From NCBI GenBank assembly GCA_015680685.1, contig MNCI01017655.1, forward strand, positions 790,294 to 852,293: a stretch of 62,000 nt of DNA, written 5' to 3'. The position numbers and the translations under genes were made by a program. This DNA comes from Gnetum montanum. Lineage: Eukaryota; Streptophyta; Gnetopsida; Gnetales; Gnetaceae. The notes below the pieces were generated by a model. That model did not search any database, was not told the DNA's origin, and was given only the letters and a program-made list of their open reading frames with translations. The first letter of the stretch is position 1. Each line of letters opens with the position of its first letter. Below are positions 23,204-34,729 of this stretch, in pieces.

Positions 23204-24148
23204 TGATGAGTGGTGAGGTACCCCTACACTCAACCATATGAATATGAGCGTAGCACGCACGATCCAGTCGAACTCCGCAGAATAAATGCCTACATGCCTC
23301 ATGGAACACTTAAGGTTAACCATTCGTTGTCTTCCTAGACTTGTAGTTGTCACGGTGTATGGTTAAGTAAGTCCGAGGTATATGATTTTTATAGCTTTTT
23401 ATGTTTTATTGCCTATGCTATTGAGTTGAAGGGTTGAGAAACTAATTGCTAAGTCTAACTAATGACTAAGTCTAAATTACCTAGTGTCACCATCCATTCC
23501 CACTTACCGTACACACCCTGAATCGATGCAACCATGGCTACCAAATGCTAATCGTCATTGGGATTACCATGCATAATGCACATGCTCAAAGTGGTAGTAT
23601 TGAGGTACTTAACTAGGAGGAAAGGGTTGAGAGAATCTAATCTAACCTAAGTGCGATGAGCAGCTGATTCCTTGACTAACCATACACATCTTGGTGCACG
23701 ACTACCACTGGGATCACCAAGCGTAGATCCTGGATATGCCACTGGGTTACCAAGTAGTCACACTTAGATGCTCGTAATCAAGTCGTACTCATTCCATGTT
23801 CTAGGAGAAAAGGGTGAGAGAGAAAACATTAAATAAATCCTATTCCATGCACTGCAAGGTTTATCCAAGAAGTTTTTCTTTATTTTTGTACACAACTTGT
23901 GTTTAGGTACAATGTTGCTCGAATAAAGATCCGTTCACTTTAGGACTCCTACTATGGGCACATGGAAAATATTCTATCTCTGGAGTGATCAAGTTGCCAG
24001 AGTTTTCCTACTTCTAGCCCAGGATGATGAAACAAGGGAGAGCCGCCTCTTATTTATAGACTTAGCGGCAGACCATGATATCGCAGGGGATGATGCGATA
24101 TTGCCACTAAACGCGATATCGTGACCTATGCGATATCATGTCTCATCA
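23204..24148 (-). repeat. 3' LTR of element C
   Basis: Plus-strand text runs from TGATGAGTGGTGAGG to TGTCTCATCA. U3 carries several GATATCGCG-like palindromic words (about 24075-24140) and a TATA box (minus CTATAAATAAG, 24048-24060). Around 23700-23770 are two copies of the ~33-bp unit that is present about four times in B2. Confidence 0.85.
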
Positions 24149-24165
24149 TACCCCCATGACTGAAT
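24149..24165 (-). other. Polypurine tract of element C
   Basis: On the minus strand the sequence is CAGTCATGGGGGTA followed by the TGATGAG of the LTR. The same arrangement (TCGTGGGGGTA) stands before LTR 53725, and the end of B1 has TTTTGGAGGTA. Confidence 0.8.
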
Positions 24166-25937
24166 GAAAACTCATCCTTGAGTTCCTTACAAAATATTGG
24201 GAAGGTATGGGATTATTGAGGAGAATGGAAGTAATGGGATGACATGTGAACGGATCATCATTACAAGACTTGACAAAATTGGTGTTCATGACAACAAGGG
24301 TGAACACCTTATTACATTGACATTAGGCCTTAGTTGGCAGTTGAGAAAGAGAGAGAGAGAAAGAAGTGTTGCTGCTGCCAACACCAAGATTGCACCTTTC
24401 ATTGTTCATCGGTAAGTGTGTCATCGATCTTGCTCCTTGCATAGCTACTTCTAGTGCTACTCCATTCCATGTGTTCCTTCTAGATATGGTCCATTGTTGC
24501 ATGATTGCCATATGCACATACAACATGGTCTTATATTAGCAAGGGTAAATGAATCATCATGTAATTAATACCTTGCTTCGGTGTAAGTCCATTAACTAGG
24601 TTGTGGTATGGCTGATACAGGTTTGGAGATATAAGAATGATGACTACTGAAGGTGTAGGGGTTAGGAAAAAATTGAAAAAATTGGGGCTAGGAGAAAATC
24701 AAAAAAATCGGGCCCCATACCCCCATGACTAATCGTGAACCTCCGGTAGCGTTAGAATGGAGAAAGGAAAGGAGTAAGAAAGATAGATAAAAAGGGACAA
24801 CTATAGCATCAAGGAAATGTATGTCAAGATGGTAATGAACAAAAAATAAAATAAAATAAAATTAATTGCAAAAATATTAGGGAAAAGAAGTTAACTGGTG
24901 CACCAAATAGGAATGTCAGTGGATCCTCCCCAAAGCAGGCTCATGCCCTTAATGCCCTGACAAACCCACATTCAAAGAGTCCATAGGCTCTGGGAATGTC
25001 ATTTGGAATAAGATTTAAAGTCTTAACCACAAGCATTTACCAAAAAGAAAACAATGCGTCAACAAAAATATATACACTAATGACACAACCGACAATGAGG
25101 TTAATAATGGAGAGAAGGATGGAGAGAAGAAAATGGAATGGAATCCCAAGAACAAGGTGGTGTACAGCCCCTTGTGTGTTTCATGATTAATGGAACTTAG
25201 CAAATCTCATTCCAACTCCATCCTTAAATCAACCACATCCAGTGACTTTGCATCAATACATTTGGCCAAACCATCCTCTTGATGTAACAAGAATGCTTCC
25301 TCTAAGAGCCACCACCATTCCGATGAAACAAAGGAGAGAATGGGAAGTGAGAAGGGCCTTAGTTAGAGGGAACATCTTTGGTTCCATAACTAGTGCTTGT
25401 AGCCCAAGTTTATTTCTTCTAAGGGGTGTTCTTTGAATTCTCACTTTCTTTGTTTTCTTGTCTTTTTCTCTTCTTTGTTTTTTTTGTTTTTTATTTTTAT
25501 ACATGAGAACCACACCATGCAAAGACTTGTTATTTTTATTAGCTCAACTTGTGATAATTGGGTGATGTCAAAATGGCAAGAAAACTCAAGAAGAAACATC
25601 CAAGAACCCAAGAGAACGGCCAACACAAATGCATCAAGTTCCCTTGAAGTCACACCCTTTTCAATTCTTGAGTCCTTCCTTAGTTTGAGAAATGCCCAGT
25701 CATCGATTCGTTAATGTTCTTATTTAGAAAGGGATTGTACATTTCCAAGTCGAGAGAGAGCATAGAAACTGGTGGATGAATGGATGAACTGAACTCATTG
25801 CCTATCAAATCAAAAGAAACATACCTTAGTATTAACATTGTGACTTAAAGGTAAAAATCAAACATTAGCAATCAACATGAAAACAGTTCATACTATCATT
25901 CCGAACACTTATTGGGTGACAAACTTACAAGGTTGGT

Positions 25938-25968
<31 letters not shown>

Positions 25969-26206
25969 AAAATGAAAAATATAACGATGATGTAAAAAAA
26001 ACAAGAAAAGTTAAAGAAAGTTGTAAAAAAAAAACAAGAAAAGTTAAAGAAAGTTGTAAAAGAAAAAACAATAAAAGTTAAAGAAATTTGTAAAACAAAA
26101 AGGTGTAAGAAAAAAACATGTAAAATAAAAAATTAAAAGAACAGAGAGCCTCATATGGTTAGCATAGGTGGCCATCTCCCCCATGACTGAATTGTAAGGG
26201 AGAGAT
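24166..26206 (-). other. Non-coding spacer of element C
   Basis: No domain is recognisable. It contains extra copies of the polypurine-type word AGTCATGGGGG (minus strand) near 24717 and 26180, a (CA)n run and a purine-rich mini-repeat at about 25990-26130 (AAGAAAAGTTAAAGAAAGTT). Related spacers occur in E and, in part, in B1 and B2. The open frames found here are fortuitous. Confidence 0.6.
25938..25966. repeat. (CA)n microsatellite
   Basis: About fourteen uninterrupted CA units in the spacer of element C. A matching (AC)n run lies at 61057-61077 in the corresponding place of element E. Confidence 0.95.
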
Positions 26207-26890
26207 CTAAAATAATGAACGCCTATTTGAATTTCTAAGAAGTGTCCAACTTCTCCTAATTGATGATCTTAGACTAAGGGGTGGAAGCTGGCAACGCTCA
26301 TATTCCAATGTGTCTATGCCTTCGTTGTTGGCATGGTTTGTTTCCTCAGTTCGTTCCATGCATATTTGGTTGCTCCTTCTAGTAGCTGTCAACCACAGGG
26401 TGTCTACTACTGGTTGTGTGGTTGCTACATAAAAGTATCTTTGTTTCAATGTTTCAAGGACACACCTGATGCATGGAGGCATTTCCTCCATGTCATCACC
26501 CGATGAATCATTGTATGTGATGCATGGAACTTTCCTCTTCTTGATCTTTCTATAAATATTTACCTTAGAGATTTCCAAGGAAAGATCGCGAATCCTAAGG
26601 CATGCGTTTACTATGCTTAGCCATGCCCTTCCCATTATAATTGGGAAGTCCTCTTCATTGTTGTTTACTTCAATCACCAGGAAGTCAGCTAGGTAGGACC
26701 AACCACACACAGTGGTAACGATGGCCTACAATAATCCCAAGGGAATGGTGATGGATTGGTCTACTAGCTCTAGTTGAATGTTGCTCTTTTTAAGTTGGGG
26801 CAAGTTCTAGGCATGATACATCTCTTGTGAAATTAAGTTGACTCTGGAACCTAAGTCAAGAAGAGCCCTATGTGGTTCATTTTTGATGAC
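26207..26890 (-). pseudogene. Element C aspartic protease domain
   Basis: On the minus strand, near 26870-26840, the active-site region reads ALLDLGSRVNLIS, the DLG form that is typical of Athila proteases (usual form ALLDLGASVNLIP). About 75 residues on comes DFPIIMGRAWLSIVNACL, the ILGRPFL-type end of the fold. One or two TAG codons interrupt the frame between them; after them it is open down to 26207. The enzyme would process the element's Gag polyprotein. No reverse transcriptase follows, which makes this a Gag-protease element. Confidence 0.75.
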
Positions 26891-26899
26891 TTGAAGGTA

Positions 26900-29488
26900 G
26901 ATTAAGGGACTCCTAGGGTTAGTTAGTTTCTTGGGAAGGTGGCCTACCTTGATCTAGTCAATTGTGGCATGCATTAACATAACTGTATGCATTGGACTGA
27001 AGGGTACTCCGAAGTGTTAGATGGTGGAGAAGTGTACATGGGCTGAACCGCTTGTTGTTGTGAGAGTTTGTCTAGGATTTTGGTTCTGAAGAAGGGTCTT
27101 ATCTTTTTATAATTGTCAGAACCAGTATCAGGTTAAATATTTATAGCTCTTGCAGCGTGACATTGCTGCGGTTGAGTAGGAAGTTTCCCTTGCATTGTTA
27201 GATCAGGAGATGTTATGGGAACTACTGGTGGAAGAGGTGTGGATGGATTAGGAGGATGGTGTGGGTATGGAGTATCTCTTGGAGGAGAAGGAGTCCTTCT
27301 AAAGTACTCTTGAACTTGGTAGTAATGGTGGGAAGTTATGTGACCCATAGAGTCACTTGGAGAAATCAGCTGCTACACATAATATCCATATGGTTCTGGC
27401 TGTTGGTAAGGGTATTGATGTTTTAGTGGTGGCATCCCCCATGACTATGGGTATTGCCACTGCTAATGCTTTCTGATGGGTTGTGGTGGAGTTCCACTTG
27501 GATAATACATTAATGGTCGGTGGAACTGCCTTGGGTTACCTTGGGGATAAGGTAACCTTCAGGGTGTTTGCCGTTGGTTGAGTCTTGGGTTAAGTGCATA
27601 CACCCCAGACTCCTGTATATGTGAGATGATTGGACAACATCCATTAGGATGGTCATAATGGTAGATCTCACATCCACCGTCATCGTCTGTGTCCGATTCC
27701 ACAACCACATTGGAGTTAGTAATTTTCCGCTTACCCTCTTTATGTGCAGGGCCTAAATCTCTCCACTTTGTCTTTTCTTTGTCACTACTTTGTTCTACCT
27801 TAGAATCTTCTAAAATTTTTAAGGCAATTTTAATTTTAGAATTTAAGGAACTCCATACGTCATCTACCTTAGCCACTATTTCTGTTGTTAACTTTTGAAT
27901 CGGCAAGGTTTTCCTGTTCACCAACTCTTCGATTGGTGACTCATCCTCTTCATCGCAAAATTTCACTCCCTTCTTTCGAAGAGAGGGATCACGGTTATAT
28001 TCTTCTACACTTTCCCCTTTTTTGTAGCTCACCTTCTTCTTTTGCTACTTGCTCAAACAAGAGATGAACTTCATGGGCTCTAAGTTGTGATAGTTTCCCT
28101 TGGGCATAAGTCCCAAGGATTCTTCTAGTTTCATGCCTTAGCCCATCCACGATGTGGTGAAGTTGATCCTGCTGTGCGTATCCATGGCTTGGGCAATGAT
28201 GTAACAATGTGTAGTAGCGGGCCATGGTAGCATCCAAGGGTTTGTGATTTCCTTGCTTCCATCCTTGGATTTTCTTATGCAAATTGGACACTCTGGAGTA
28301 TGTTTGATACTTATCGTTGAAGAGTTCTAGCATCGTACTTCACCTCCTGATGGTCTCTAGTTCTAAGGACTGGTACCAGCTCTCTGCTTCCTTGATGAGT
28401 GTCCTAGGAAATAACTTAAGCTTTTGCCACTCGTTCTCTATATTCTGCAAGACACAAGCATTGTGGAATGCCTGTAAATGATGTTGCGGATCAGCGTTGT
28501 ATCCCCCCTCAAAGCATGGGATGTTATTCATGTCTAAACGCCTGATCTGACTATCTTTTAAATGCCTTGTGAGAATTCTAACTGCCTCCATTATGTCAAG
28601 CATACTTTGGGTTGCAAGTAGGGGCTCATCATGATCATCTCTTTCATGATGCCTTTGATGTCTTCATTGTTCCCTACTTTCCCTTCGGTCATGCCCTTGT
28701 CCTCTCTCTCAACTTTCCCATCAAGGTCTCTCATTTTTCTTACTTTTATCCTCTTCGTTATGCTCTTCATGATTTCACCCATATGTGGAAGAAGAGGGTG
28801 AGTGATGAGATAAAGGAGAAGAAGAAGGAGAACCATCGCCATGACGATGTTTCCTACCTTCCCTTCGACTGCTACGGCCCCGACCGTGATGATGATCAAA
28901 GTGCCCATCCTTATCTTTTGTTGTTATTCCCTTTGTGAATAGTTGGTTTTCACAGGTATCAGAACTAGGGTTGTGTATCATTAAGTGTAAGCTATGATAC
29001 CCAACCTCTGCATCATCATTAGGAGGGGGAACATCTCTTGATAGAGAACCCGTTGTGAGTGGTTCACCATCTCTAGTTTTGCTAAGGATGTGTGGACCTT
29101 TGCCCTTCAACAGTGTATGTTAGCTCTTCTGCCTTGAGTTCCTCATATGTTGTAAAGCTATGGGATGATAATCTCTTGTGTCAAAATCTTCCATAACGTA
29201 TTCAACATAGAGCTGAGTCATGTTGATCTGTGCTAAGGCATGGAGGAGCATGTTTGAGACTGATCGATTTGGAGGTAACACTATGTTACCAAACAAATCT
29301 CTCCAGCACATCTATTCATCTTGATGGAGGATAAAAGTAAATTTAGGAACATACTCATCGGGATGAGTATAGACTATCCGGTATTGTTGAGGAACCGGCA
29401 GATTTAGGTTATGTGTTTTTGATTGCCGACTATTCTTTGTATGATCCTTAGGTGATGTGCTCTTGTGAGAAGAAGAAGAAGAAGACAT
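26900..29488 (-). pseudogene. Element C gag with long N-terminal extension
   Basis: A start at 29488 gives MSSSSSSHKSTS, 125 bp after the primer site. The first ~300 residues (29488 to about 28600) hold a region with PDEYVPKFTF and SVSNMLLHALAQINMTQLYV and a His/Arg/Ser-rich linker (about 28775-28960). They have only partial counterparts in B1 and B2. Then comes the capsid domain: MNNIPCFEGGYNADPQHHLQ, LKLFPRTLIKEAESWYQSLE, YQTYSRVSNLHKKIQGWKQG and HIVDGLRHETRRILGTYAQG. A knuckle-like CEIYHYDHPNGCC is at about 27640-27680, and a Pro/Gln/Tyr-rich stretch leads to the protease. Stops and a few frameshifts interrupt it. Confidence 0.8.
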
Positions 29489-29612
29489 GATGTCTTATAG
29501 GTGTGCTAATTTTACCATTATTTATTTTTATATTTGATTAACCCTAAGGTTCATTTAAGCTCCCAATGATGTAAATGATCTCTTATGTTCTACTTAGCGC
29601 ACAAACACTTAG

Positions 29613-29630
29613 TCCCCAGCAACAGCGCCA
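29613..29630 (-). other. Primer-binding site of element C, tRNA-Asp
   Basis: On the minus strand it reads TGGCGCTGTTGCTGGGGA, the complement of the plant tRNA-Asp 3' end (TGGCGCCGTTGCCGGGGA) with two C-to-T changes, one base after the LTR. Confidence 0.9.
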
Positions 29631-29631
29631 A

Positions 29632-30624
29632 TGATGAGTGGTGAGGTACCCCTACACTCAACCATACAAATACGAGCGTAGCACCTGCGATCCGGTTGAA
29701 CTCCATAGACTAAATGCCTACACACCTCATGGAACACTTAAGGTTAACCATTCATTGTCTTCCCAGACTTACTTGTAGTTGTCACGGTGTATGGTTAAGT
29801 AAGTCCGAGGTATATGATTTTTATAGCTTTTTATGTTTTATCACCTATGATATTGAGTTGAAGGTTTGAGAAACTAATTGCTAACTCTAAATAATGACTA
29901 AGTCTAAATTACCTAGCATCAGCATCCATTCCCACTTACCGTACACACCCTGAACCGATGCAACCATGGCTACCAAACGCTAATCGTCACTAGGATTACC
30001 ACACGTAACACATGTGCTTGAAGTGGTCATACTGAGGCACTTAACTAGGAGGAAAGGATTGAGAGAATCTAATCTAGCCTAAGTGCGATGAGTAGCCAAT
30101 TCCTTGACTAACCATACACATCTTGGTGCACGACTACCACTAGGATTACCAAGCGTAGATCTTGGATATGCCACTAGGTTATCAAGTATTCACACTTAGT
30201 TGCTTGTAATCAAGTTGTACTCATTCCGCATTCTAGGAGAAAAGGGTGAGAGAGAAAACATTAAATAAATCCTATTCCATGCACTTCAAGGTTTATCAAA
30301 GAAGTTCATCTTTATTGCCATACACAACTTGTGTTCAGGTACAATGTTGCTCGAATAAAGATCCGTTCACTTTAGGACTCCTACTGTGGGCACATGGAAA
30401 ATATTCTATCTTTGGAGTGATCAATCTACTAGAGTTTCCCTACTTCTAGACCTGGATGAGGACATAAGGGTGAGCTACCTCTTATTTATAGACTTGGCGG
30501 CAGACCACGATATTACGTACGCGATATCATAGGGGACAATGCAATATCGCGTACGTGATATCGCATGGGATGCAATATCGCTACTGCTGCGATATCGCGG
30601 CCTATGCGCTATCGTGTCTCATCA
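29632..30624 (-). repeat. 5' LTR of element C
   Basis: Partner of 23204-24148, mostly differing by transitions. It contains a longer GATATCGCG palindrome cluster at about 30505-30615 and a TATA box at about 30480-30492 (minus strand). The extra palindrome copies account for the greater length of 993 against 945 bp. Confidence 0.85.
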
Positions 30625-30856
30625 CTTATAAAGTGGTATTTTGATCTTATAATTTGTCACAATTATGTCTTCATAATTTCATGAACTAATTTTAATATAA
30701 TTCCATTGAAATTAAGAACTACTAATCATTTTATCTTTTCCTTGTACTGATGCTTGCATTTAAGCAAAATTGTTTTAATTAGTAACAAGGAAAGATGACC
30801 TTGAAATAAATGAAATGTCCATTTTCTATTTTGGCATAATTAATACTAATAGTAAT

Positions 30857-31990
30857 TGTTAAACTTTTCTTATATGTTGACATTTTTTTCTATTCATAAT
30901 GAAATGTTAGTGCCTCAAGATCTTTTACTTGGAGATGTATTTTTCTTAACTAATAGTTACATCATTCATAATCCATGACATTTATTCTTAGAATGTCTTG
31001 TCAAGCCTATTCGTATTACTTTTATTTATAACTTATATTATGTCATGAATATATTCTTTTTTATTGTTGTTCATAACTTATTTTATATTATGAACTCTTG
31101 TACATAGAATTATTATAGTTTCACACTTTATCTTATTTAAGTCTTCTTCAACTTAACTTTTTCCTTATATTATTTTTTATTTTCTAGTCACTTTTGGTAT
31201 TTGGCTAATTTATTGTGAGTATCTTCTTCTTAACATGTTCTTTTTGGATAGCTTTTTACAATGCATGTCTTTCCCTGGTACTTATGATATGTCTTCTAGA
31301 AAGTTTTCCAGTTAGTTAGTCTTATGTGGGCTAGGCCTTTGTGGACTCCTTTAGTGATCAATAACTTGATCTATTATGGACTAATACCTCATTTGTAGCC
31401 TATCCTCCTTCATATTCATTTCCTTTACTCCATCATAACCTTTCCTATTATCTTCTCTTCCTTTTAAGAAACTAGACCAAATTACGAATGGCTCACCTTG
31501 AATCTTCTTTTATTATTTAGGAAATTGGATCCTTCTACATTTCTTCTATTTATAAGTAACTTGCTAACCTTTTGGTTTTGGTGCTTAGGTGCTTAGTATG
31601 ACTCCTATGCTTCATAACATTTTCTAGCATTATTGCATGTTCCTACATGCTCCATTGGCATAATATATTTCACCTTCATAATCTTATAAATTATTGTGAT
31701 TCGTAAACTCTTCTAACTTACTAACATTATTCTGAATATTATTCTAATGCCACTTCTTTACCTTAGTCTCTTTTCAAAATTATCTTTATTCTTCATCATT
31801 CTTCATATTCATACCTTCTTCATTATTGTTTCCATTGTTGTTCCATATTTTGTGAAGTGAGAACTTGAATTCTTTTATCTTTCCTAAGGATTTTCAACTC
31901 TTTATTAAACCATCATGACCATCCATAACGATTGATAGGTTAAGTTAATAAACTAATGATTGTACCTTAACTTAGGTGTATACTCTAATA
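30857..31990 (-). repeat. 3' LTR of element I
   Basis: Related to 33610-34729, with many substitutions and small indels, including the shared words TTATATGTTGACAT near the start and TTCATAATCTTAT further in. Confidence 0.65.
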
Positions 31991-32960
31991 CTCCCTTTCA
32001 AGAATTGGTTTCTTAACTTAGTATTTCATGTTTACCAATTCATGAGTAGTCATAAGTTTTCCTTCTATCTTTAAATAGTAAGTTTTCTTTCTTAAGGACT
32101 TCATCAATTGTTCTTCTTTATCTACATCTTGCAATATTGGTCATGATTTCATCTTCTCTCCTTTAATTTTGATAGGATTAATTTCTCTATCAAATAATTT
32201 AATTTGTAATATTTCATCATGATTTTTTCTTAGAATTTAACCTTGCAAAGTTTAGAACTGATTATTATGATGAATTCTCATTCTTTACTATTTTCCTTTA
32301 AATTTGAGCCAATAATATGCACAAAATAAATTCTAAGGTAATTTACATAACCGAAATTCCTTTGTAGGAGCTTTTAATTCTTTCTCACAACCTTTTTAAG
32401 GGTCTACATAACCTTGATATAGGATTCCAAAATTCTAGTTAGTATCTTCTCACATCCTTTCAAAGCTAGGATCTACCCGTCACTCAAATGAAAGAATTCT
32501 CATTTATGTATAAACACATCATTTTACATTTCAATTTTGGTGTTCTAGAACCTTATTATATGATCTTCTTCTTTCAATTTCTTGCAAAATTTAGGACAAT
32601 TCTCCTATGTTGTATTCTATTCTTTCCTTATTAAAGATGTGGGTCAATGTTTGTGATTTATGGTGAGACATTCACTTTTTCTATCATCATTTATATTCTT
32701 GAAACTAGAATTATTCCTTTGTCATTTTCTACCATAGATTTTTAAATAAATCTCTTGTCTTGGAATTTGTGCTAAAATTTGATCTAAAATGGAATCTTGA
32801 TTAGGACTTATCATTTGATACTCATAATTTGGAGTTCCAAGAATGGCTATCAAAATATTAAGATAAGTTGTCTTCAAATGTCATCCTCATCTCAATGATT
32901 AATTTAAATTTGGCCACCTTTTATTGTTCTTCCTACTATTTTTAGAAAGAAACTACTAGT

Positions 32961-33262
32961 TGACAAATTCTTCCATCTTAATGCTTTAGTATTCATAGTA
33001 GATTTTCCTTCCTACAACTTGAATGATTATGAATCCTTTCTTGTTGTACACCTCATCAAGTAAGAAAATTATAAAGATTGATGCCTATGATTATAGTTTG
33101 TGGTCTCTAATTTTTGCATATTTAAATTAGTCAAATTCTTCCATGTTAATGCTTTAGTATTCATAGTACTTCTTCCATGTTACTTCTTTCTTGTTGTACA
33201 CCTCATCAATTAAGAAAATTGTATAGATTGATGCTTGTGTTTTTAGGTTGTAGTCTCTAATT
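32961..33262. repeat. Tandem duplication in element I interior
   Basis: A unit of about 140-165 bp, starting near CAAATTCTTCCAT and ending near GGTTGTAGTCTCTAATTTTT, occurs twice in a row (about 32961-33125 and 33126-33262). The second copy is shorter. Confidence 0.65.
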
Positions 33263-33609
33263 TTTGCAATGGTAGTTTGAATTTTCAATTATTTTGAAGC
33301 ATTTTGTCCCCTAATTCATGTCTTTTTTGGACTTAGTTTCTAGAGGCTACTTCATATTTATTTTCTTAATATAGATTTTCTTACTCTTCTATGTTTTTAC
33401 ATAGGTACACCACTATTATCAAAAGCCATATTTACCATATCTTCATTCAATTTCTTTTCATCTTCTATTCCTTTGTAACTTTTTTAGAGACTTAGCTTTC
33501 TTGATTGAAGCTTTGTAGTATACACTCTTCTTACTTCTTTCTTTTATCCATTGTGAAATCCCTTGAATTTCATAATAAGTCGTAATCTCTCTTGTTGGAT
33601 TTTATACAA

Positions 33610-34729
33610 TGTTAAATTTTATTTTTATATGTTGACATTTCATTATGTTCATAATATATTGTTGATGCCTCAGTATCTTTTACATGGAGATGTACTTTTC
33701 TTGATTGATAGTAATACCATTCATAATTCATGAAATTTGATTTTATAATTTCTTTGCAATCCTTGTAGTGCTGCTTTTATTCATTACTTATAGTGTGTTA
33801 TGAATATATTCTATTTGGTTATTTTTTGTAACCTTCATTGGATTACAAACTCTCGCATGTGGTCTTATCATAGTCTCACACTTTGCTTTGTTCAATTCTT
33901 TTTCAAGTTAACTTCTTGCTTATATTATTTTGTATCCTCTAATTACTCTTGGTATTTGGCTAACTCAGTATGAATCTCTACTTAATTTCATATTGTTTTT
34001 GACTACATCCTTACAATGCCTACCTTCGCTTATTACTTATGATAGTTTTGTTAAGAATTCTTTTGATTGATCAATCTTATGTGTGTTGGGCTTTTATGGA
34101 CTCCAATGATCCATTGCTTGATTTGTTATGGACTACTACCTCATTTGTAGTTTTTTCTCTATTATAGTTACTTCATTTACTCCATCATAATCTTCTAGAT
34201 GGTCTTCTCTTTCTTTTTAGGAATCTAGACTAGATTATGAATGGCTTACCTTAGATCCTCTTGTTATTTATGAAACTAGATTCCTTTTCATTTCTTTTGT
34301 TTATGAGTAACTTGATAACCTTTTAGTTTCTAGTGCTCAAATGCTCATTATGAATCTAATGATTTGTAATATCTTCAAGCATTGCTACATGCTCCTACTT
34401 TTTTCTTTAGCATAATACATTTCACCTTCATAATCTTATGAATTATTGTGGTTTGTAAAATCTTTTGATTTATGAACATTATTGTTGCTATTGTTCTAAT
34501 ATTACTTCTTTATCTTGGTCTCTTTCAAACTTGTCTTTATTATTCATCATTATTCATATTCATATCTTCTTCATTGGTGTTCCATATTTTATAAATTGAA
34601 AGCTTCTATTCTTTTATCCTTCATAAGGAGCTGTGACTCTTTACTGAATAATCATGATTGTTCATAACTTCTAATAGATTAAGTTAAGAAAGTAATCATT
34701 GTATCTTCACTTAGGAGTATCCTCTAACA
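33610..34729 (-). repeat. 5' LTR of element I
   Basis: Partner of 30857-31990. The minus-strand end TTTAACA is followed by a sequence that only weakly recalls a tRNA-Met primer site, so the primer remains open. Confidence 0.6.

Larger units (their letters stand above)
23204..30624 (-). mobile_element. Element C: Athila-like element with gag and protease only
   Basis: Complete element on the minus strand: 5' LTR 29632-30624, primer site 29613-29630, gag and protease to 26207, a long non-coding spacer, polypurine tract, 3' LTR 23204-24148. The flanking pentamers CTTAA and CTTAT are a target duplication with one change. No reverse transcriptase, integrase or accessory ORF is present in its 5.5-kb interior. 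tRNA-Asp primer, DLG-type protease and knuckle spacing agree with the Athila lineage. Its spacer (about 24880-26170) is related to the spacer of element E (about 59930-61260), so C looks like a deletion derivative of an E-like parent. Confidence 0.85.
30857..34729 (-). mobile_element. Element I: short LTR element without recognised genes
   Basis: Direct repeats 30857-31990 and 33610-34729 share their order throughout. On the minus strand they start TGTTAGAGGATAC (decayed to TATTAGAGTATAC in the left copy) and end TTTAACA. Flanking pentamers GTAAT and ATAAT fit a target duplication. A purine run (GAAAGGGAG) precedes the left LTR on the minus strand, which sets the orientation. The 1.6-kb interior is AT-rich, without a convincing domain or primer site. 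It is probably a non-autonomous LTR element; family unknown. Confidence 0.65.

Noticed and set aside
25253-25714. Overlapping open frames on both strands in the C spacer
   Set aside because: Low-complexity purine/pyrimidine sequence gives long frames on both strands; no domain.
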